DNA of 64,000 bases from Devosiaceae bacterium. GTDB lineage: Bacteria; Pseudomonadota; Alphaproteobacteria; Rhizobiales; Devosiaceae. Both the position numbers and the translations under genes were made by a program. The stretch spans positions 4,800 through 68,799 of the forward strand of contig JAKISW010000013.1 in assembly GCA_021648375.1 (NCBI GenBank), read 5' to 3'. Positions 25,444 to 33,912 of this stretch are shown piece by piece (within the stretch, counting starts at the first letter, position 1; each line of letters opens with the position of its first letter). The notes beneath the pieces were generated by a model. It was given only the letters and a program-made list of their open reading frames with translations. It was not told where the DNA came from and ran no database searches.

Positions 25444-25704
25444 CATATCATCGGGAATTGGTAAGCACTATTTCGCTTTTGTGATCACGCTTAACCATGT
25501 TCCGATCACTCCTGCTCACACGTGGGTGATAGGCCAAGCATTTTGTTTTTAACTTCTATATGTAAGTTTAATGAGAAATTTTATCGGAAAACTCTAGCTT
25601 ACACGATGTTCGGTTATTTGAGTGCAAAGGTTACCGGCCAGATTTTTTTTGAAGTTTCTTATTACTATTGCCCGTATATGAAAACAAATCAAAAAAGATA
25701 AACC

Positions 25705-26493
25705 ATGCAAAATTCAGCAACAGACCAGCAAAAAACATCTTCCCCAAAAACGCCCCAATCGGCGTTGCGGCGCTTTCTTCCCGTAGCGTTGTTGGGTGCA
25801 GCTATAGTGGCGTTTTTTGCCTCGGGGCTTTATCAGCGTCTCTCATTGGATGAGTTGGCCTTGCAATATGCGGGCATAAGGGTTTTTATCGAGGCTAATT
25901 TCTGGCTGTCGGTGCTGGTGACCTGCGCTATATATCTTGTTGCAACCGCCGCTTCATTTCCTGCCGCATGGTTGTTAACGGTTGCAATCGGTATGATATT
26001 TGGCTGGGCAACCGGCGCCGCGATTGTTGTTGTCGGCGCGACCCTTGGGGCCTCGGTGTTGTTTTTTGCAGCACGTTCGCTTTTTGTGGATTTTTTCCGC
26101 GAAAGGGCAGGTGAAAGACTAAACGTTATGGCCCGGGGTTTTTGCAACAATGCGGTTAGTTACATGCTGTTTTTGCGCCTTGCGCCGGTGTTCCCCTTTA
26201 TAATGGTCAATGTGGTGCCGGCTATTCTTGGAGTACGGTTCTCGGTGTTTTTCTGGACAACAGCTTTTGGAATTATTCCGGGTACAATTGCCTATTCGTT
26301 TGCCGGGGAGGGGTTGCGTTCGATAATTTCTGAGCGCGCCATTGCCTGTTCCGAACAGGTGGCTCCCTGCGGGCAGCCATTTTCAGCCTCAGATATTATA
26401 ACTACCGAAATGCTCATTGCATTTTCCCTTCTGGCGTTTGTATCGTTAATGCCTGTTGCTCTAAAACACTTTAGAAAAGCGAAAGCCGCCTGA
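25705..26493 (+). CDS. TVP38/TMEM64 family membrane protein
   Basis: The protein has 262 residues and about six membrane helices. The family core is visible: AASFPAAWLLTVAIGMIFGWATG, then FFRERAGERLNV, then FLRLAPVFPFIMVNVVPAILGV and FGIIPGTIAYSFAGEGL. The family (SNARE-associated Golgi/DedA superfamily) is implicated in lipid or anion transport across bilayers, but the substrate of bacterial members is not settled. It precedes a flavin disulfide oxidoreductase gene by 26 bp on the same strand. This pairing recurs in bacteria, suggesting a joint function. Confidence 0.9.
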   Translation: MQNSATDQQKTSSPKTPQSALRRFLPVALLGAAIVAFFASGLYQRLSLDELALQYAGIRVFIEANFWLSVLVTCAIYLVATAASFPAAWLLTVAIGMIFGWATGAAIVVVGATLGASVLFFAARSLFVDFFRERAGERLNVMARGFCNNAVSYMLFLRLAPVFPFIMVNVVPAILGVRFSVFFWTTAFGIIPGTIAYSFAGEGLRSIISERAIACSEQVAPCGQPFSASDIITTEMLIAFSLLAFVSLMPVALKHFRKAKAA

Positions 26494-26519
26494 AAAATAT
26501 TGGGCTTTAAGGAAATAAT

Positions 26520-27983
26520 ATGTCTGAGATTTTGCAGCCTGACATTTGCGTAATTGGTGCCGGTTCCGGTGGATTGACAGTGGCGGCAGCAGCCCGGGCG
26601 CTGGGAGCGTCGGTGGTGCTGATTGAGCGCGATAAAATGGGTGGAGATTGTCTAAATACCGGCTGTGTCCCCTCCAAAGCACTGATTGCCGCCGCCAAGC
26701 GGGCCCATACAATTCAGCATGCTTCAGGATTTGGGGTTAGTGCGGTTGAGTTAAAGGTGAATTTTGGCCGCGTGAACGAGCACGTCAAAAATGTGATAAA
26801 CACCATCGCCCCCCATGATTCTGTAGAGCGCTTTGAAGGGCTTGGAGCAAAAGTAATTCAGGGCCATGCAAAATTTATTGATAAACGCACTGTGGAAGTG
26901 GAAGGCTATCAGATTAAAGCCCGCCGTTTTGTGATTGCAACTGGCTCAAGCGCTGCAGTTCCCCCTGTTGATGGGCTGGATGGGGTGCCATACCTACCCA
27001 ACGAAAACATATTTGAACTTTCGCGCAAACCCGCCCATTTGATAATAATTGGTGGTGGTCCCATTGGCATGGAACTGGCCCAGGCCCATTCCCGTCTGGG
27101 TTGCGAAGTTTCGGTTGTTGAAATGTTTGATCCTTTGGGAAAAGATGACCCGGAACTCACAGCAATTGCATTGCGAAAAATTGCCGCTGAAGGGGTGAAT
27201 ATTTTCGCCCGCACAAAAATCGAAAAGGTCGAGAAAAAAGGCCAGAACATAGCCGTTTCTATTATTCGTGATGCAGATGGCGGAGATGCAGAAGCAGATT
27301 CCGATGACAAGAGCAAAGAAATTCTTGTCGGCTCCCATTTGCTCGTGGCTGCCGGGCGTAAACCGAATGTAGAAAATCTTGGGCTTGAAGAAGCTGGCGT
27401 TAAACTTAAAAATCGCGCCATTCGGGTAAAACCCTCAATGAAAACCACCAATTCGCGTATTTATGCGATCGGAGATGTGACGGGGGGACTGCAATTTACC
27501 CATATGGCGGGATATCAGGCCGGTCTTGTGGTCAGAAATGCACTTTTCGGTTTGCCGGTGCGTCAAAATACTTCAATAATCCCATGGTCAACCTATACAG
27601 ACCCGGAGATTGCCCAGGTTGGTTTGAATGAAATTCAGGCTACAAAAAAATATGGGAAAAATATCAAAGTCCTTAGGGCGACCTTTGCCCAGAATGACAG
27701 GGCCATAGCTGAAAAGCGCACCGAAGGGCTGGCAAAACTGATTACTGATAAAAAAGGCAATATTTTGGGGGCAGGTATCGTTGGGGCCAACGCAGGAGAA
27801 CTGGTTTCGTTTTTCTCCTATGCCATCGCCAATAAAATGAAAGTTTCATCCCTGACTAAATTTGTTGCTCCCTACCCAACCATAACTGAAATCGTCAAAA
27901 GGCTTGGGGTGGCCTTTTATTCTGACAAACTTGATAATCCCTGGTTATCTCGCCTGCGCCGTTTTAATAAATTGCTTCCCTGA
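26520..27983 (+). CDS. FAD-dependent disulfide oxidoreductase, dihydrolipoamide dehydrogenase/MerA-like
   Basis: The protein has 487 residues. The FAD motif is VIGAGSGGLTVAAAARALG, the redox disulfide CLNTGCVPSK is near residue 45, NAD(P) binding is at IIGGGPIGMELA, and the second FAD motif is YAIGDVTGG. The C-terminal active-site His of true lipoamide dehydrogenases (HxHPT..E) is replaced by Tyr (APYPTITEIVKRLG), so it is unlikely to oxidise dihydrolipoamide. A MerA-type N-terminal HMA domain and C-terminal vicinal cysteines are also absent. An acidic insertion (DGGDAEADSDDKS) lies in the NAD domain. It follows the TVP38 gene. Confidence 0.92.
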   Translation: MSEILQPDICVIGAGSGGLTVAAAARALGASVVLIERDKMGGDCLNTGCVPSKALIAAAKRAHTIQHASGFGVSAVELKVNFGRVNEHVKNVINTIAPHDSVERFEGLGAKVIQGHAKFIDKRTVEVEGYQIKARRFVIATGSSAAVPPVDGLDGVPYLPNENIFELSRKPAHLIIIGGGPIGMELAQAHSRLGCEVSVVEMFDPLGKDDPELTAIALRKIAAEGVNIFARTKIEKVEKKGQNIAVSIIRDADGGDAEADSDDKSKEILVGSHLLVAAGRKPNVENLGLEEAGVKLKNRAIRVKPSMKTTNSRIYAIGDVTGGLQFTHMAGYQAGLVVRNALFGLPVRQNTSIIPWSTYTDPEIAQVGLNEIQATKKYGKNIKVLRATFAQNDRAIAEKRTEGLAKLITDKKGNILGAGIVGANAGELVSFFSYAIANKMKVSSLTKFVAPYPTITEIVKRLGVAFYSDKLDNPWLSRLRRFNKLLP

Positions 27984-28130
27984 TCGCACAGGTTTTGGTG
28001 ATATAAAATCGGATGTGGTTCTGGTGCTTGCGCTTCTTGATCTCTCAACGTAGTTTGCATTGAGAATCTGGCGGAGCTGATAAATGGGATTGCTACCCCT
28101 TGGCATAGCTGACATTTGCGCGGGGCGATC

Positions 28131-29576
28131 ATGAGCGATCAGCCCAGGGCGAAAGCAATTGGCCCCAGCCTGTCCACAAAACTCATCGGGATGATTATAT
28201 TTGTAATCCTTGCCGTTGAGGTGGTTATTTTTCTCCCCTCGCTGGCAAACTTTCGCGCCAATTGGCTGGACGATAGAATTCGTGTTGGCGCGGTGGCGGT
28301 TCGGGTATTGGATGCGGTTGCCGATGATATGGAGCTTTCTCCAGAACTTGCCGATCGTTTGTTGCAGACTGCGGGGGCAATAGCCATCGTCTTTCGTCGG
28401 GATGGGCAAAGTCAGCTTTTGCAAACCTCCTCAGCCCCCATGCCCAGTTCTGTTTTAACGGTGGATACAAGGGCGCGTGACCCCCTTACCTTGGTCGCTG
28501 GTGGACTTGATACTTTGATTTTTGGTGGTGAGCGTACTTTGCGCATTGTCGGGGCGACACCTGAAACCGGGGGTAATCGCATTGAAATTTTAATGCCTGA
28601 GGCCCCGTTGCGCGATGCATTGCTTATCTATGCCCGCAATGTGACCTTTTTGTCATTTTTTATTGCCATTTCCACCGCTGCGGCGATTTTTGTGTTTTTG
28701 AACCGATTGCTTATTCGACCAATTCAAAGAATTACCAATAATATGATCTCCTTTCGCAAGGCCCCTGAAAATGGCTCTCTGATAATTTCCATCTCGAACA
28801 GAAAAGACGAGCTGGGCGTGGCCGAACGTGAATTGGCAGCCATGGAGGCAGATATTTTTTCCATGCTGCGTCAAAGGCGTCATCTGGCGGACTTGGGGAT
28901 GGCGGTCGCCAAAATCAATCACGATTTGCGCAACACTTTGGCTTCTGCTCAATTATTGTCAGATCAGGTGGCAAGTGTTGAGGATCCTCAAGTGCAAAGG
29001 CTTGCCCCCCGACTTGTAAATACTTTGGACAGGGCCATCGGGTTTGCCCAGTCGGTGATTGATTATGGCCGCCAGAGCGCTGCGCCACCGACCCCGCAAC
29101 TGGTGGATTTGCATGCATTGATTGATGAGGCAGCCTTTGATGCAGGGCTTGCCGAACACCCTGAAATTGAAATTAAAAATTCTGTACCTGACGGGGTTTC
29201 CATTTTTGTTGATCCGGATCAGTTGGCGCGGGTTTTGCTGAACCTGATGAAAAATGCCCGTCAGGCTTTGGAAACCCCATCTGTTGGAGAGACTGCAACT
29301 GTGGAAGCCCCTGGTAAAATGATCTGCCTTGATTATGAACAGGCGGATGGTTTTTTTACCATTGTGGTATCTGACAACGGGCCCGGACTGCCCCCAAGGG
29401 CACTGGAAAATCTGTTTGTCGCCTTCAAGGGTTCTGCACGGGCCGGGGGCACCGGACTTGGCCTGGCTATCGCCAAAGAATTAACTCAGGCCCACGGCGG
29501 CACGTTGAATTATGTGGAGCAGGAAACCGGAGCCAGATTTGATATTAAACTTCCCATTGTAGATCGTTTGAACTGA
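28131..29576 (+). CDS. Membrane sensor histidine kinase without adjacent regulator
   Basis: The protein has 481 residues from the ATG at 28131; an in-frame start at 28116 is possible. Two membrane helices (LIGMIIFVILAVEVVIFL and VTFLSFFIAISTAAAIFVFL) flank a periplasmic sensor of about 130 residues. A HAMP-like segment follows, then a phosphoacceptor His in AVAKINHDLRNTLASAQ. The ATPase has N box LMKNARQAL, G1 DNGPGLP and G2 GGTGLGLAIAKEL. No response regulator gene lies on either side: the flavin oxidoreductase is upstream and tRNA-Arg downstream. The ligand is unknown. Confidence 0.92.
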   Translation: MSDQPRAKAIGPSLSTKLIGMIIFVILAVEVVIFLPSLANFRANWLDDRIRVGAVAVRVLDAVADDMELSPELADRLLQTAGAIAIVFRRDGQSQLLQTSSAPMPSSVLTVDTRARDPLTLVAGGLDTLIFGGERTLRIVGATPETGGNRIEILMPEAPLRDALLIYARNVTFLSFFIAISTAAAIFVFLNRLLIRPIQRITNNMISFRKAPENGSLIISISNRKDELGVAERELAAMEADIFSMLRQRRHLADLGMAVAKINHDLRNTLASAQLLSDQVASVEDPQVQRLAPRLVNTLDRAIGFAQSVIDYGRQSAAPPTPQLVDLHALIDEAAFDAGLAEHPEIEIKNSVPDGVSIFVDPDQLARVLLNLMKNARQALETPSVGETATVEAPGKMICLDYEQADGFFTIVVSDNGPGLPPRALENLFVAFKGSARAGGTGLGLAIAKELTQAHGGTLNYVEQETGARFDIKLPIVDRLN

Positions 29577-29664
29577 TTGCCACTGGTTTTGAAGAAAGAT
29601 TGATAAAATTGGCAATTTTACTGGCCAATAACGGCGCTCGCACTTGCGTCCTTGGTTTTGGCGG

Positions 29665-29670
29665 TATAAG
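29665..29670 (+). promoter_or_regulatory. Probable -10 element of the tRNA-Arg gene
   Basis: TATAAG at 29665-29670 lies 35 bp before the mature tRNA. A weak -35 (CTTGCG, 29643-29648) sits 16 bp upstream of it. The position suits a tRNA promoter but the -35 match is poor. Confidence 0.35.
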
Positions 29671-29705
29671 GATTGCGCCGCTTCAGCCATCATTGGCTGG
29701 CATGC

Positions 29706-29782
29706 GCGCTCGTAGCTCAGCTGGATAGAGCACTAGACTACGAATCTAGGGGTCGGGAGTTCGAATCTTCCCGAGCGCGCCA
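29706..29782 (+). tRNA. tRNA-Arg (anticodon ACG)
   Basis: The 77-nt cloverleaf is complete. The acceptor stem GCGCTCG pairs with CGAGCGC. The D-arm is AGCTCAGCTGGATAGAGC, the anticodon stem CTAGA/TCTAG holds the loop CTACGAA with anticodon ACG, the T-arm contains GTTCGAATC, and CCA is encoded. The A at position 34 would be deaminated to inosine by TadA to read CGU, CGC and CGA. Confidence 0.97.
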
Positions 29783-30392
29783 TTCTCACTTCGTTCGAAC
29801 GCGGTACTCGGTCTTTCAATAAGTCCGGACTTTGTCCGATGGGGCGCGCCATTTTTCGATTTTGTGGTAATTCGCTTCGCTCACACCTCCAAAAAGGTCG
29901 CGATACTGGTCACGGCTCGCTGGTGCGCTCAAAATTTTTTTCTCATGCGCCAAGTTTCTTTGTGGTCTCAAAGGTTGAGTTTTATGGATTCGCGAGAGTT
30001 TTGAAATCTGGATTTAGTTGCACCTGTACACCACGCGAAAAACAAATTGGCCATGCCCAGAAAGCGTTTCCAAAAAAAGCACTCCCTCGGCCCTGACCCT
30101 AGAGCACTCGACAAGTTGTTATTATGAGGCCTTAGCGCGATGCGCTATTATACTTGGATATAGATTGTTGGTTGAATAGCTTGGAAGCGTAGAAATTTAA
30201 ACCCTGGTTGGTAAAATCAACTCAAATAACAAAAAAATTATTTATTAATTTCAATGCTTTATAAGTTTTCCTACTCTAATTACCTGTATTTTTGCTTGCA
30301 TCCTACCCGAATAAACTCCCCCTCCCACACTGATGGTGTCACATCAGGCTTCCCCGCCATTGCATAGTAATATCTCAAAATGGGAGGAAACA
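29783..30392 (+). other. Intergenic region after tRNA-Arg, no supported gene
   Basis: There are about 610 bp without a convincing coding frame. An 11-bp near-copy of the tRNA end (GCGCGCCATT) recurs at about 29844-29853. A CCCTGACCCTAG motif is at 30091-30102. The last 150 bp are AT-rich and probably hold the promoter of the ABC importer operon. Confidence 0.6.
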
Positions 30393-31403
30393 ATGAAAAT
30401 TCTAAAAAAGGTTTCGCGCAATTTTCGCAAATTGTCTTGTTTAACGCTTGCTACCGGGATGCTTGCTGCAACCAGTGTTGCGGCGGTGGCGCAAGAGGGA
30501 TACGAAGTTGCCTATCTGTCCGCAAGTTCCGCTAACACCTGGCTGAGTGTATCTCTGGTTGAGATGCAAAAAGTTGCTGACGGCAATAATATTAAAATTA
30601 CCGAATTTGATGCTCAGTTTGATCCCGGGAAACAAACATCCCAGCTTCAGGATGTTATTGCTTCTGGAAAATATGACGGGATAATCCTTGTCTCCATTAA
30701 CGGCCCCGGCGCTATTCCCGATGTGGAACTGGCAATCAGTGAGGGTATTGAGGTGGTGATACTAAATCAGGTTGTTGGCACTGATCTCAAGACATCTGAT
30801 CCGCAGATTGAAGGTGTCGCTGCGTCTGTACTGGCCGCCCCTTATCGCTCAGGCGTGCGCTTTGGCGAGCTGACTATCAGGGCGTGTGAAGGTATTAACC
30901 CTTGTGAAGTTGTGTTTATTTACGGAATTAAGGGCATTCCCCTTGATGATGCTATCCGCATGGGCTTTGACGATACGATTGCCGACTATGCTTCAATATC
31001 GGTAGTTGCTGAAGGTGAGGGTAAATACCTCGGCCCGGATGGCGGAATTGCAGCCACACAGGATATTTTGCAGATAAATGACAGCTTTGATGTGATGGTT
31101 GGTGCTGACCAGTCTATGCAAGGGGCAGCGATTGTTCTGGCGGATGAGGGGATGGCCGGTCAGGTCAAACTAATCGGCCTTGGCGGTTCAGAAGCGGCGA
31201 TTGCAGGTATTGCGGATGGCTCATGGTATGGCGGCGTTTTTGGTGCTCCTGCTGATGAGGGACGTTTGGCAATGGAAGCCATGCTGGACGCGCTTGAAAA
31301 TGATAATCAGCAGGGTGGAATTGACCCGCTGCTTTCCGTACCGGGAGGTGGTTTGATTACCGCAGAAAATGTCGAACAGTTCACTGCGCAATGGGGCGGA
31401 TAA
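30393..31403 (+). CDS. Sugar-type ABC transporter substrate-binding protein
   Basis: The protein has 336 residues from the ATG at 30393, preceded by GGGAGG at 8 nt; a start at 30333 is not supported. A signal peptide (residues 1-33, ending SVAAVAQ) exports it to the periplasm. The mature protein has the RbsB/periplasmic-binding type 4 layout: EVAYLSASSANTWLSVSLVEM, GKYDGIILVSINGPGAIPDVE and a C-terminal VKLIGLGGSEAAIAGIADGSWYGGV. The family binds sugars but also autoinducers and nitrogenous ligands. Since the operon continues into hydantoinase-type genes, the ligand here is probably not a simple sugar. Confidence 0.9.
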   Translation: MKILKKVSRNFRKLSCLTLATGMLAATSVAAVAQEGYEVAYLSASSANTWLSVSLVEMQKVADGNNIKITEFDAQFDPGKQTSQLQDVIASGKYDGIILVSINGPGAIPDVELAISEGIEVVILNQVVGTDLKTSDPQIEGVAASVLAAPYRSGVRFGELTIRACEGINPCEVVFIYGIKGIPLDDAIRMGFDDTIADYASISVVAEGEGKYLGPDGGIAATQDILQINDSFDVMVGADQSMQGAAIVLADEGMAGQVKLIGLGGSEAAIAGIADGSWYGGVFGAPADEGRLAMEAMLDALENDNQQGGIDPLLSVPGGGLITAENVEQFTAQWGG

Positions 31404-32915
31404 GTGAAACAAAACGTGCAAGCAATTGCACCGGTGCTAACCCTTACGAGGGTTAGCAAACGCTTCGACGCTACCCAGGCTCTGCTTGATATCGACGTGG
31501 ATTTTCACGCCGGAAAAGTCCATGCGCTGGTGGGTGAAAACGGGGCGGGAAAATCCACATTAGGCAGGATTTTGCTTGGTGTGCATCAGCCCAGCCAAGG
31601 CCAGATAAAGGTCGATGGAAAACTTGTTTCAATTAATTCACCAGCAGATGGTGGTAAGCTGGGTTTTGTTGGCATTGCTCAAGAACTTTCATTGCTGCCA
31701 GATCGCTCGGTAATTGATAATATTGCCCTGGGCAGAGAAGCAACCAACGGCCCTTTTGTAAATTTCAAAAAAACAAAACAACAAGTACTTGATGTCATGC
31801 GTCAATTTGATATGTCGCTTGATCCGGATATTATGGTGGGTGCCCTATCGGTCGCCGAGCAGCAAAAAGTTGAAATTCTGCGAGCACTTGGCAGAGATGC
31901 AAGGTTGATTGTTTTTGATGAACCCACCGCAAGACTTGCAACTCATGAGGCAGAACAGCTTTTAAGCCTTGTCAGGTCGTTGGCTGACAGCGGAAAAGCT
32001 GTGGTCTATGTGTCGCATTTTCTTGAAGAGATCCTAAATATCTCGGACACAATAACGGTTTTGCGTAACGGAGAACACGTGCGCACCGGTCCCGCAAAAG
32101 AAGAAACCCGCGAAGGCCTGATTATGGGGATGACCGGAAGGGATTTGCAGCACCAGTTCCCCCCGATATCCAAACCTGAAAAACCGGGTAAGCCGATATT
32201 AAAAGTCAGTGCTTTGTGCAAAAAAAATGAATTTGATGACATTAGCTTTGATATAGGTCGGGGAGAAATTGTCGGCATTGCCGGTTTGGTTGGCGCGGGG
32301 CGCAGCGAACTGGCCCACGCCATTTATGGCAGCACAATGCCCGACAAAGGAAAAATAGAATTTTGTGGTGAAGATATAGGCCTTGCCGGTATTGCCAACT
32401 CGATTAAATCCGGTATGGCGCTAATCCCAGAGGCGAGGCGCACACAGGGGCTTATACTTGGCCGCTCGATATTGGAAAATACATCACTACCTTACCTGTC
32501 AAGGTTTTCCAGCTGGATCGGTCTGAACAAAACCCATGAAAAAAGGGCGGTTGATGAGAGCTGTTCTGGTGCACTGGTTAAGCATGCAGGACTTCATAAG
32601 GATATCGATTCTCTTTCTGGAGGAAATCAGCAAAAGCTTCTGTTTGCACGAGCCGCCCTGGGTTCTCCCAAACTGCTAATTGCAGACGAGCCAACGCGCG
32701 GAGTTGATATTGGAGCCAAGCGCGGCATTTATAATCTTATCGCAAAAATGGCCTCTGAGGGGGAAGCTGTATTGCTGATTTCATCTGAAATAGAGGAAAT
32801 ATTGGGGATGTGCCACAGATCACTGGTTATGGCCCGTGGACGGATTGTGGCTGATTTGAGTGGCAGCCAACTGACAAAAGAAGCTGTGATAAACGCAGCG
32901 TTCAGCGGAGTTTAA
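31404..32915 (+). CDS. Sugar-type ABC transporter ATPase with two nucleotide-binding domains
   Basis: The protein has 503 residues, RbsA/MglA type. The first domain has Walker A GENGAGKSTLGRILLG, signature LSVAEQQKVEILRAL and Walker B LIVFDEPTARL. The second has a degenerate Walker A (GLVGAGRSELAHAIYG), as usual in this family, with signature LSGGNQQKLLFARAAL and Walker B LLIADEPTRGVD. The GTG start directly follows the TAA stop of the binding-protein gene, so translation is coupled. It powers the permease encoded next. Confidence 0.93.
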   Translation: MKQNVQAIAPVLTLTRVSKRFDATQALLDIDVDFHAGKVHALVGENGAGKSTLGRILLGVHQPSQGQIKVDGKLVSINSPADGGKLGFVGIAQELSLLPDRSVIDNIALGREATNGPFVNFKKTKQQVLDVMRQFDMSLDPDIMVGALSVAEQQKVEILRALGRDARLIVFDEPTARLATHEAEQLLSLVRSLADSGKAVVYVSHFLEEILNISDTITVLRNGEHVRTGPAKEETREGLIMGMTGRDLQHQFPPISKPEKPGKPILKVSALCKKNEFDDISFDIGRGEIVGIAGLVGAGRSELAHAIYGSTMPDKGKIEFCGEDIGLAGIANSIKSGMALIPEARRTQGLILGRSILENTSLPYLSRFSSWIGLNKTHEKRAVDESCSGALVKHAGLHKDIDSLSGGNQQKLLFARAALGSPKLLIADEPTRGVDIGAKRGIYNLIAKMASEGEAVLLISSEIEEILGMCHRSLVMARGRIVADLSGSQLTKEAVINAAFSGV

Positions 32916-32917
32916 GA

Positions 32918-33856
32918 GTGAATAGCTTTCTACAGTTTTTGCGTAACTACGGCATTGTGGTGATTACGATAACGTTGTTTTTGGTGCTTGCAATTACCAC
33001 CGAAGGTTTTGCGACCCCGCGCAATATGCGCAATCTTTTAGATCAGCAATCAACCATACTGATAGCAGCTTCATTTATGACCATTGCCATTATTGCCGGC
33101 AATTTTGACGTTTCGGTTTCCTCGATTTTTGTGGCGGCACCTCTTTTTGCCCTGACAGTGGAAAACAGTACCGGCAGTGCATTGTTTGCGGTGATTGCAG
33201 CCGTTGTGATTGGATTGTCAATGGGGGCGTTTAACGGTGTAATTGTGACACGTATCAAGGTGAACTCTTTTATTGCCACCCTTGCCACATCATTCATGTT
33301 TTTTGGTGCCGGCTTTTTGATAAGTGATCGATCACTAATGCGCCCTGATGGCGAAATATATCAGATGATAGCCCGAACCAGATATTTTGGAATTACCAGT
33401 GCAACATGGATTGCCCTTGTAGTTGTAATTATCGCCTGGGTCTTGTTGTCCCGAACCCGGTTTGGCAGAAACGTCTATGCAACCGGGGGCAACCGGGAAG
33501 CTGCGCGCCTGGCTGGCGTCAATGTTGATCGTGTTCAGGCTTTGACCTTTGTGATGCTGGGTGCCGCTGCCGCACTTGCTGGAGTAATAAATTCCTCACG
33601 TTCAATTTCTGCACAACCATCCGACGATTTCAGTTTTGTATTTGCGGTTTTAACTGCCGTTATTGTGGGTGGCACATCCATAGCGGGGGGGAAAGGGGCC
33701 ATTTGGCGAACCGTCACGGCGGCATTCTTTTTAGCCTTCATGACTAACGGGTTCAATCTCAATCAGATTGATCCGATTTGGCAAAGGATAATTGAGGGCA
33801 TAGTGATCCTGATCGCTGTGAGCGTTGATGCCTGGACACAGCGACGTTCTGGATAG
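32918..33856 (+). CDS. Sugar-type ABC transporter permease
   Basis: The protein has 312 residues of the RbsC family. It has about eight or nine membrane helices and the conserved cytoplasmic motif GRNVYATGGNREAARLAGVNVDRVQ, the coupling helix for the ATPase. The TAVIVGGTSIAGGKG segment is also typical. It starts with GTG two bases after the ATPase gene. One permease gene is present, so the channel would be a homodimer. The hydantoinase-A-like gene follows 56 bp downstream. Confidence 0.93.
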   Translation: MNSFLQFLRNYGIVVITITLFLVLAITTEGFATPRNMRNLLDQQSTILIAASFMTIAIIAGNFDVSVSSIFVAAPLFALTVENSTGSALFAVIAAVVIGLSMGAFNGVIVTRIKVNSFIATLATSFMFFGAGFLISDRSLMRPDGEIYQMIARTRYFGITSATWIALVVVIIAWVLLSRTRFGRNVYATGGNREAARLAGVNVDRVQALTFVMLGAAAALAGVINSSRSISAQPSDDFSFVFAVLTAVIVGGTSIAGGKGAIWRTVTAAFFLAFMTNGFNLNQIDPIWQRIIEGIVILIAVSVDAWTQRRSG

Positions 33857-33912
33857 TGTTGCTCTGGATAAAGCTGACAAACGCAGTTTAACCACAAGGA
33901 AAGATAAGAATT

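Noticed and set aside
26520..27983. Mercuric reductase
   Set aside because: The C-terminal cysteine pair and mercury-binding domain are absent and no other mer genes are present.
29839..30096. 85-codon plus-strand frame after tRNA-Arg
   Set aside because: No ribosome binding site, no family resemblance, and it begins within the repeated tRNA-end sequence.
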